Below are positions 1-5,393 of a DNA stretch of 7,074 nucleotides, in pieces (the first letter of the stretch is position 1; the number at the start of each line of letters is the position of its first letter). The notes below the pieces were generated by a model that worked only from the letters and a program-made list of their open reading frames with translations, did no database searches and was not told the origin of the DNA. The position numbers and the translations under genes were made by a program. The stretch comes from Rikenellaceae bacterium (lineage in GTDB: Bacteria > Bacteroidota > Bacteroidia > Bacteroidales > UBA932). Where the stretch lies: assembly GCA_900767375.1 (NCBI GenBank), contig CAAFYX010000106.1, positions 1-7,074 on the forward strand, in the 5' to 3' direction.

Positions 1-48
1 AGTCTCGCTAACGACTGATATATAGACAATGTATCAGACATATGTATA

Positions 49-84
49 TACCTTTAAAACTCTCCTCAAAGGTACATATTTTTT
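49..84 (+). terminator. Weak AT-rich hairpin with T run, possible terminator of an upstream gene
   Basis: A perfect 7-bp inverted repeat (TACCTTT at 49-55, AAAGGTA at 68-74) encloses a 12-base loop and is followed closely by six T at 79-84. Flanking TATG/CATA bases could lengthen the stem with a bulge. This resembles an intrinsic terminator for a plus-strand gene ending before the window, but the stem is short and has only two G-C pairs. I see no coding region or other element in bases 1-160. Confidence 0.3.
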
Positions 85-159
85 CTCCTACTCATACACA
101 GGGTTTTGCACGTGAGCCCTGAAAATGACCTAAGCAATCGGTTTTATTCGGTCACTTAC

Positions 160-210
160 GAGCAAAAAGAAAACGGACAAACCGTCATTTCTGATGATTT
201 GTCCGTTTTT
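160..210 (-). terminator. Intrinsic terminator of the tRNA-Asn gene
   Basis: On the minus strand, just past the tRNA 3' end, a perfect 12-bp stem forms between 198-209 and 170-181 (AAAACGGACAAA pairing with TTTGTCCGTTTT) around a 16-base loop. The transcript continues as TTTTCTTTTT. An additional outer repeat, GAGCAAAAA at 206-214 with TTTTTGCTC at 160-168, includes the last bases of the tRNA itself. Position and form fit rho-independent termination of the tRNA transcript. Confidence 0.8.
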
Positions 211-211
211 G

Positions 212-285
212 CTCCCCCTCGGGGACTTGAACCCAGGACCCCCTGATTAACAGTCAGGTGCTCTAACCAACTGAGCTAAGGAGGA
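212..285 (-). tRNA. tRNA-Asn (anticodon GUU)
   Basis: A 74-base cloverleaf reads on the minus strand. The 7-bp acceptor stem TCCTCCT/AGGGGGA has one T-G pair, and the discriminator is G at 212. The D arm is GCTC-AGTTGGTTA-GAGC. The anticodon arm is CCTGA-CTGTTAA-TCAGG with anticodon GTT at 249-251, giving asparagine. The T loop is the standard TTCAAGT. No CCA is encoded: the base after the discriminator is C, followed by an A run. The T stem CTGGG/CCCCG contains a T-C mismatch (235 against 221) that breaks an otherwise perfect helix. The gene has its own promoter, leader hairpin and terminator, so it is probably transcribed alone and diverges from the HU operon. Confidence 0.96.
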
Positions 286-294
286 ATGTTGTCT

Positions 295-310
295 CATTCG
301 TTTCCGAATG
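295..310 (-). other. GAAA-capped hairpin in the tRNA 5' leader
   Basis: The minus strand reads CATTCG-GAAA-CGAATG, a perfect 6-bp stem closed by a G-C pair with a GNRA-type tetraloop. It lies between the predicted transcription start (near 310) and the mature tRNA 5' end at 285. If the start is right, the primary transcript begins almost at this hairpin, which RNase P would remove. It could protect the 5' end or help folding of the precursor; that role is inferred. Confidence 0.5.
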
Positions 311-316
311 GGATTG

Positions 317-347
317 CAAAGGTACTACATTTTTTCTTTCGTGCAAA
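317..347 (-). promoter_or_regulatory. Promoter of tRNA-Asn, Bacteroidetes type
   Basis: On the minus strand TTTG (347-344) is followed after exactly 19 bases by TACCTTTG (324-317). This is a full match to the Bacteroidetes primary-sigma consensus TTTG / TAnnTTTG. The start point would fall near 310, about 25 bases before the mature tRNA. Immediately upstream, at about 348-365, the same strand carries two long A tracts, a UP-element-like context often seen at stable-RNA promoters. Confidence 0.8.
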
Positions 348-367
348 TTTTTTTTGCCTTTTTTTAC

Positions 368-375
368 TATCTTTG
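368..375 (+). promoter_or_regulatory. -7 element of the HU-Nudix-SpoIID-AmpG operon
   Basis: TATCTTTG matches the Bacteroidetes -7 consensus TAnnTTTG exactly. No TTTG is found at the usual 19-21 base distance upstream; the nearest one (353-356) is only 11 bases away, so the -33 box looks poor. Transcription would start near 382, giving a 5' leader of about 45 bases before the ATG at 428. The poor -33 box may mean weak or activator-dependent expression, which is inferred. Confidence 0.5.
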
Positions 376-427
376 TCCACCTCTTTTCCGGCACGGAAAG
401 CGTTTGAAACTTAATTGTCTGAATGAT

Positions 428-1258
428 ATGGATATAGAACTTTTGTCCAGAATGGTGGGTGAGCTCATACTCGACAGTGAAGAAGTGTCATTGCCGGGAC
501 TCGGCACGTTCGTGACCGAGATGGTGCCCGCCGCATTCACCGACAAGGGCTATACGATCAATCCTCCATACCGCAGGCTCTATTTCCGCCAGAAGGAGAC
601 AGCCGATTCCAGCCTGGTGAGGCTCTATGCCTCCTCCAACCATCTGGACCTTCAGACCGCGTCCTCCATACTCTCCAAGTTCATAAAGGAGCTCAGGGAG
701 CAGCTCATTGCTAAGAAAACAGTAGTTTTCCCGGGTCTCGGCCGTCTTCGCGCCACAAGGGAGAACACCTTCTTCTTCATTGCAGACGAGAGCCTGAACA
801 TCTATCCGGAGGGCTTCGGTCTCGAGCCGGTTTCCCTCAAGACCCATGTGGAGACCGAGGAGGAGGTCGAGGATGCCGTCGCCGCCATCCAGTCCTATCT
901 GGAGGAACCGCTTCCGGCTGCCGAGCCGGAACCTGCCACCGTCACAGGGCCGGAGCCAGAACCTGAATCAGAACCGGAAGCCGCATCGGAGCCAATACTT
1001 CAGCCAGCCTCCGAGCCCGTCCCGGAGCCGGTCGCACAGCCTCAGCCTGCCTCTCAGCCTGCATCAAAGCCGCATGAGCATCATCACGGACACAGCCATC
1101 ACCACCGCCGCAGGACCGGCTGGTGGATTCTCGGCAGCCTGGTGGTCACTGCGGCGGTCCTGCTGGGCGCATTTCTTCTTGCGGCCCGCTATGCCCCTGA
1201 TTTCCTCGACACCATCCTTTACACCGAAGAGGAACTCGATATAATCCACCGGATATGA
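428..1258 (+). CDS. Membrane-anchored tandem HU-domain protein (prokaryotic CCDC81-like HU family)
   Basis: This 276-residue protein appears to be a cytoplasmic DNA-binding-like module tethered to the inner membrane. Two HU-type units are visible: residues 1-55 with V20-SLPGLGTF and the INPPYRRLYF strand, and residues about 57-140 with VVFPGLGRLRAT followed by an aromatic FFF stretch. PGLG motifs mark Bacteroidetes HU-CCDC81 proteins. Residues 142-215 form an acidic Pro/Glu/Ala linker, 217-229 are His-rich ending RRR, and 231-253 form one membrane span. By the positive-inside rule the N-terminus is cytoplasmic, with a 23-residue acidic tail outside. Relatives often end in a SPOR domain; none is present here. 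I chose ATG 428 because conserved sequence begins there and the -7 promoter element lies inside the longer frame from 308. Its stop overlaps the next start by four bases. Whether it binds DNA is unproven. Confidence 0.85.
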   Translation: MDIELLSRMVGELILDSEEVSLPGLGTFVTEMVPAAFTDKGYTINPPYRRLYFRQKETADSSLVRLYASSNHLDLQTASSILSKFIKELREQLIAKKTVVFPGLGRLRATRENTFFFIADESLNIYPEGFGLEPVSLKTHVETEEEVEDAVAAIQSYLEEPLPAAEPEPATVTGPEPEPESEPEAASEPILQPASEPVPEPVAQPQPASQPASKPHEHHHGHSHHHRRRTGWWILGSLVVTAAVLLGAFLLAARYAPDFLDTILYTEEELDIIHRI

Positions 1259-1836
1259 CCGACCTTGTTTACCCTGCAGGCCTGCCTGCCCGCCTTCTCC
1301 ATCGTCCCGCACCTGGCGAGACTTTCCGCTCGTCGGAGATGCTCCCGGTCGTCGAGCCTACCGGCATAGTCATAGGCCAGGCACCCCGCCAGTGGTGCCA
1401 CTCCGGAGAAAAGCCCCTCCACCCGGTGGTCCATCTCCATATCCTGAACAGATCCGGAGAGCTCTACGTCCAGAAGCGGGCCATGACAAAGAAACTTCTC
1501 CCCGGCCGGTGGGACACCGCAGTAGGCGGTCATGTCGGCTACGGCGAGCGCATCCTTGAAGCCCTCTACAGGGAGTCTGCCGAGGAACTCGGCTTCCATG
1601 ACTTCAACCCTGTCCATCTCGAGACCTACGTGTTCGAGTCCGAAATCGAGCGCGAGCTGGTGTACGTATTCGCCGCAGTGGGGGACTTCGACCTTCATCC
1701 GGACCACGATGAGGTGGAGGAAGGCCGATGGTGGTCCTTCCAGAGTATCGATGCCGATTTGTCAAAGTCGATATTTACTCCTAACTTTGAGATGGAGTTC
1801 CAGAAGATAAGACACTCTTTGGAATCCTTGCTTTAA
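1255..1836 (+). CDS. Nudix hydrolase (IPP-isomerase-like / YfcD-like branch)
   Basis: A 193-residue cytoplasmic Nudix enzyme expected to cleave a nucleoside diphosphate linked to another group, using a divalent metal. The Nudix box spans residues 92-114: G92, E98, R106-E107, E110-E111 and G113-F114 match Gx5Ex7REUxEExGU. The usual hydrophobic residue after RE is Ser108. Upstream, HPVVHLHILN (56-65) and GRWDTAVGGH (84-93) resemble the IPP-isomerase-like Nudix branch. The substrate cannot be told from sequence. The start at 1255 forms an ATGA overlap with the HU stop, supporting translational coupling. An in-frame ATG at 1339 (Met29) matches where conserved homology begins, so the first 28 residues may be an extension or a start error. 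Its stop overlaps the next gene by one base (TAATG). Operon partners suggest a role near nucleotide-sugar or cell-wall metabolism. Confidence 0.88.
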   Translation: MTDLVYPAGLPARLLHRPAPGETFRSSEMLPVVEPTGIVIGQAPRQWCHSGEKPLHPVVHLHILNRSGELYVQKRAMTKKLLPGRWDTAVGGHVGYGERILEALYRESAEELGFHDFNPVHLETYVFESEIERELVYVFAAVGDFDLHPDHDEVEEGRWWSFQSIDADLSKSIFTPNFEMEFQKIRHSLESLL

Positions 1837-4055
1837 TGAAATCCCAAATAGACAAGTTCATAAACGACCAGCTCTCCGTCTGGCCGGAGGTGTCAGCCCG
1901 TTTCAGAGCCCTGCGTGACGTATGCACGAAGGAGATGGACGTAAACGGCCTCACCGTCACCCTTCAGCATAACCCTGACAGGATCGGCTCCACCACCGCC
2001 AGAGTGGATGCAGCCTCCGTCAGTTCGCGCATCTGCTTCCTCTGTCCCGACAACGAGCCTGCAGAGCAGCGCCGCCTCCCTTTCGACGGCCGCAAGGGCC
2101 GCAAATACAACATCCAGATCAATCCTTTCCCGATCTTCCCCCAGCATCTGGTGATAGCCAGTGCCCGTCATCAGGAGCAGTCCATCTGGCATCATCTGGT
2201 CGATATGCTGGACATGGTAAGGCATGGGCCGGAGTTCACGGTCTTCTATAATGGCCCTCAATCCGGAGCCTCGGCTCCTGACCATCTCCATTTCCAGGCG
2301 TGCCCGCGCTCTCTGATGCCTCTGGAACGTGCCGTGGACGATGTCCTGGACCGGGTCCGCGTGCTCGAGGAGGATGACCGCAGGAGCGGAGTGGACGGTG
2401 AGCTTGACTATCTGGTGCATCTCGCTGATGCCAAGCTCTACCACTACACAAGGTTTTGCCGCGGCGTCTTCGCAGTCCGCGGCAGGACCTCCAAGTCCGT
2501 TGCCAAGCTGTTCTACCGCCTTCTGGAGTCCGCCCCCACGCTTCCTGGCGACAAGGAGCCCAGGATCAATCTCTTCCTGTGGTACACCGGCTCGGAATAC
2601 CGCGTGCTGACAGTCTTCAGGAGCGAACATCACTCCCACCACTTCGACAGTACCGGGGAGGACCATCTGACGATGGCTCCCGGCTGCGCCGACATGGCCG
2701 GCTGCTTCATTGTCCCGATGCAGGAGGATTTTCAGAAGGTCACTCCCGCCCTCATAGCAGAGATGGTGGATGAAGTGACCCTGAGCCCCGGGGACGAGGC
2801 CGAAATCGTCTGGCGCCTGAAGCGCCGCCAGACGAAGATCGACGTCGGCATAATGTCGGCGAAGAGCATAACGTTCGAGATCATCTCCGATGGCGCGGGA
2901 CCGCAGAACGTCACCTGGCAGGACGGCCGCATCAGCTACAACGGTGTCCTCTACGATGAGCTCGTCTTCGAAGCCGTCACCCGCTCGACCCTCTTCTCCG
3001 AGCCTTCCTTCATCCTCTACGGAGTCACTATCGGAGTGAACTTCCACTGGGAGAGGAAGCAGAACCAGACCTTCGCCGGTCAGCTCCGTTTCATCGTCGA
3101 GGGCGACAAGGTCACTGCCGTGAACCGGGTCGGCATCGAGGACTATCTCCTCAGCGTCATATCCTCCGAAATGAAGGCGTCCTCCACCCTCGACCTCCTC
3201 AAGGCCCATGCCGTCATCTCCCGCTCATGGGTGATGTCCCAGATGGAAAAGCGCCGTGAGGGCCTTCACAATAGCGAAACTCTGGCCGAAAAGCTCTCCT
3301 CCGGCGAAATCATCCGCTGGTGGGACCACGACGACCACACCGCCTTCGACGTATGTGCCGACGACCACTGCCAGCGCTACCAGGGCCTGACCAATGCTGT
3401 CGGCCCGAATGTCCGCCGCGCCATCGACGAGACTTGGGGACAGGTCCTCAAATATGAAGGCCAATTATGCGACGCACGCTTCTCCAAGTGCTGCGGCGGC
3501 CTCACGGAGAAGTTCAGCGCCTGCTGGCAGGACACTGACTACCCTTATCTCAAGGTCCTCCCTGACACCGCTGGGGAGAAGGCCGGAGGCCGATGCTTCT
3601 GCGACACCTCCGATGACCGCATCCTTTCGCAGGTGCTCAATGACTATGACCTCGAGTCCAAGGACTTCTTCCGCTGGGAGGTCCGCTACAGCCGCGCCTA
3701 TCTCTCCGAGCTTGTGAGCCGGCGCTCCGGGATCGTCTTCGGTGAAGTCCGGGACCTCATCCCTCTGGAGAGGGGAGGGTCCGGTCGTATAATAAGGCTG
3801 AAAATCGTCGGTTCCGCCAGGACAATGGTTGTAGGCAAGGAGCTGATGATCAGAAGGATACTGTCGGAGAGCCATCTCAAGAGCTCGGCATTCGACGTGA
3901 CGTGGGAGGGCGACGACGTCGTCCTGCGCGGACGCGGCTGGGGGCACGGCGCAGGCCTGTGCCAGATCGGGGCTGCCGTTATGTCCTTCGAGGGTTATGA
4001 TTACAGACAAATACTGGAGCATTATTATCCGGGTACAAACATAGAAAGAAAATGA
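1836..4055 (+). CDS. DUF4922 (GalT/Ap4A-phosphorylase-like) fused to SpoIID/LytB domain
   Basis: This 739-residue protein has two catalytic-looking halves. Residues about 1-335 resemble the HIT/GalT superfamily, especially Ap4A phosphorylases. They carry a C67-x-x-C70 pair, NPFPIFPQHLVI (96-107), and FYNGPQSGASAPDHLHFQ (137-154), where H152 in HLHFQ would be the nucleotidylated histidine. Residues about 336-739 are SpoIID/LytB, a lytic-transglycosylase-like fold acting on peptidoglycan glycan strands. There YLLSVISSEM (437-446) supplies the likely acid E445, followed by LLKAHAVISRSW, HCQRYQG (511-517), CCGGLTE (552-558) and GRGWGHGAGLCQIGA (699-713). No signal peptide or membrane span is visible at either domain's start, which is odd for a wall enzyme. 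An internal Met at 340 opens the SpoIID half but the frame is continuous. One-base overlap upstream and ATGA overlap downstream with an AmpG-like transporter argue for a shared job in peptidoglycan turnover. The phosphorylase substrate is unknown. Confidence 0.9.
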   Translation: MKSQIDKFINDQLSVWPEVSARFRALRDVCTKEMDVNGLTVTLQHNPDRIGSTTARVDAASVSSRICFLCPDNEPAEQRRLPFDGRKGRKYNIQINPFPIFPQHLVIASARHQEQSIWHHLVDMLDMVRHGPEFTVFYNGPQSGASAPDHLHFQACPRSLMPLERAVDDVLDRVRVLEEDDRRSGVDGELDYLVHLADAKLYHYTRFCRGVFAVRGRTSKSVAKLFYRLLESAPTLPGDKEPRINLFLWYTGSEYRVLTVFRSEHHSHHFDSTGEDHLTMAPGCADMAGCFIVPMQEDFQKVTPALIAEMVDEVTLSPGDEAEIVWRLKRRQTKIDVGIMSAKSITFEIISDGAGPQNVTWQDGRISYNGVLYDELVFEAVTRSTLFSEPSFILYGVTIGVNFHWERKQNQTFAGQLRFIVEGDKVTAVNRVGIEDYLLSVISSEMKASSTLDLLKAHAVISRSWVMSQMEKRREGLHNSETLAEKLSSGEIIRWWDHDDHTAFDVCADDHCQRYQGLTNAVGPNVRRAIDETWGQVLKYEGQLCDARFSKCCGGLTEKFSACWQDTDYPYLKVLPDTAGEKAGGRCFCDTSDDRILSQVLNDYDLESKDFFRWEVRYSRAYLSELVSRRSGIVFGEVRDLIPLERGGSGRIIRLKIVGSARTMVVGKELMIRRILSESHLKSSAFDVTWEGDDVVLRGRGWGHGAGLCQIGAAVMSFEGYDYRQILEHYYPGTNIERK

Positions 4056-5317
4056 AGCCGCAACGCACCCCCTGGAGCTGGGTCCCTACGCTTTACCTTG
4101 TAGAGGGACTTCCTTATGCCATCGTGAACACCATCGCTCTCGCCGTATTCAAGGACATGGGAGTGGACAACGGCACCCTCGGTCCGCTGACCACCCTCAT
4201 CAGCCTGCCATGGCTGATAAAACCGCTGTGGAGCCCCTTTATGGACATATTCCGCAGCAAGCGCTGGTGGATACTCCTGACCCAGTTCACAATGGTGGGG
4301 GTCATTGCCCTGATATCCCTTCTCCTGCCTTTCTGCACGATGAGTGTGCTGATGGCGCTGTTCGTGATGGTGGCGTTCGCCTCTGCGACGCATGATATCT
4401 CGGCAGACGGTTTCTATATGATTGCCCTGGACAAGCAGAAACAGTCGTCGTTCGTGGGCATCAGGAACACCTTCTATCGTGGTGGCCTTGTCCTCGGACA
4501 GGGATTGCTGGTGATGCTGGGCGGAGTCCTTCAGAAGCGCACCGGGAACGTTCCCCGCTCATGGGCTGTGATACTGCTGATCTGCGCCGGTCTGCTGGCT
4601 TTGATTGCCCTGTATCATCTTTTCCGCCTTCCGAAGGCCGATGAGGACATGGATATCCGCGGGAAGAAGACCGCCGCCCAGGTCCTGGCGGAGTTCGCGG
4701 AGTCCTTCAGGACATTCTTCCTGAAGGCCGGCGTGTGGTGGGCGATTGCGTTCATGCTGCTGTACAGGCTGCCGGAGGCATTGTCATTGAATCTGCTCTA
4801 TCCTTTCTTCAAGGATGGAGCCGAACTTGGAGGGCTGGGGGCCGGTACCGAGGTCTACGGCCTGGTGTACGGCACTTTCGGGGTCATCGCGCTGCTGCTG
4901 GGAGGCATCCTGGGCGGCATCTATGCTTCGAAGAAAGGCCTCAGGAAAGCGATGTGGCCTATGGCGCTGTCGCTTGCCCTGCCTTGCGCAGTATATTTGA
5001 TAATGGCAATACTGCAGCCGCAGAGCGTGTGGGCGATCGGAGCTTTCATTGTCCTGGACCAGTTCGGATACGGCTTCGGCTTCACTGCGTACACCCTTTT
5101 CATGATGCAGTTTGTGGACGGTCCGCTGAAGACCTCGCACTATGCCATCTGCACGGCGTTCATGTGGCTGTCGATGAAGCTTCCTGCACTGGTGGCGGGC
5201 TATCTGCAGCAGTGGCTTGGCTATCAGGGCTTCTTCACCCTGGTGATGGTGTCCTGTCTGGGAACCTTCGCCGCCGCTGTCATCGCCAGGAAGAAGATTG
5301 TTACTGAAAATGTCTGA
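4052..5317 (+). CDS. AmpG/MurT-like MFS transporter, probable muropeptide or amino-sugar importer
   Basis: A 421-residue integral inner-membrane protein of the major facilitator superfamily with about 12 predicted spans. AmpG-family features are LYLVEGLPYAIVN (14-26), SLPWLIKPLWSPFMD (51-65) at the first cytoplasmic loop, and ATHDISADG (112-120). A charged central cytoplasmic loop lies at 193-222, splitting the two six-span halves. Known AmpG proteins import anhydro-muropeptides, and the Tannerella forsythia relative MurT takes up MurNAc. Substrate here is inferred from family and from the SpoIID-containing gene directly upstream, with which it shares an ATGA overlap. E. coli AmpG is longer, with extra C-terminal spans; the shorter form is usual among relatives. 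I see no clear terminator after it and no murK or murQ genes within the window. Some AmpG-like annotations cover other substrates, so the exact cargo is uncertain. Confidence 0.87.
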   Translation: MKPQRTPWSWVPTLYLVEGLPYAIVNTIALAVFKDMGVDNGTLGPLTTLISLPWLIKPLWSPFMDIFRSKRWWILLTQFTMVGVIALISLLLPFCTMSVLMALFVMVAFASATHDISADGFYMIALDKQKQSSFVGIRNTFYRGGLVLGQGLLVMLGGVLQKRTGNVPRSWAVILLICAGLLALIALYHLFRLPKADEDMDIRGKKTAAQVLAEFAESFRTFFLKAGVWWAIAFMLLYRLPEALSLNLLYPFFKDGAELGGLGAGTEVYGLVYGTFGVIALLLGGILGGIYASKKGLRKAMWPMALSLALPCAVYLIMAILQPQSVWAIGAFIVLDQFGYGFGFTAYTLFMMQFVDGPLKTSHYAICTAFMWLSMKLPALVAGYLQQWLGYQGFFTLVMVSCLGTFAAAVIARKKIVTENV

Positions 5318-5323
5318 CAATCC

Positions 5324-5354
5324 TTTCATTTAGAGATACTTTTTTCTATTTTTG
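5324..5354 (+). promoter_or_regulatory. Promoter of the carboxylesterase gene
   Basis: TTTC (5324-5327) and TATTTTTG (5347-5354), 19 bases apart, match the Bacteroidetes TTTG / TAnnTTTG promoter with a single -33 mismatch. The start would lie near 5361, leaving a leader of roughly 30 bases that is A-rich and free of a Shine-Dalgarno site, as is normal for highly expressed genes in this phylum. The -33 box begins only seven bases after the transporter stop codon. Confidence 0.7.
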
Positions 5355-5393
5355 CTGAACCGAACCAAACACTAATACCAAATAACAGATCTT

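Noticed and set aside
99..121. CAGGG/CCCTG inverted repeat around CACGTG in the left gene-free stretch
   Set aside because: Only five base pairs with a long loop and no T run or adjacent promoter; expected by chance.
126..154. TGACC/GGTCA inverted repeat
   Set aside because: Five base pairs separated by 19 unpaired bases, with no supporting context.
308..427. Extended N-terminus of the HU protein from ATG 308, a hydrophobic 40-residue stretch
   Set aside because: It is encoded by poly-T promoter DNA, contains the -7 box at 368-375 and the opposite-strand promoter, and lies outside the conserved HU domain, which starts at ATG 428.
907..1070. Imperfect GAGCCGGAACCT-like repeats as a CRISPR or satellite array
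   Set aside because: They encode the Pro/Glu linker of the HU protein in frame; the periodicity is that of the peptide, not of spacer-separated repeats.
1893..3209. Long antisense frame of 438 codons opposite the DUF4922-SpoIID gene
   Set aside because: It mirrors a GC-rich, strongly coding gene, has no recognisable domain and no promoter, and its composition is that of a codon-bias shadow.
2853..4055. Separate SpoIID gene starting at the internal ATG 2853
   Set aside because: The frame is continuous with the DUF4922 half, there is no intergenic signal, and the Met is part of the first SpoIID strand (VGIMSAKSITF).
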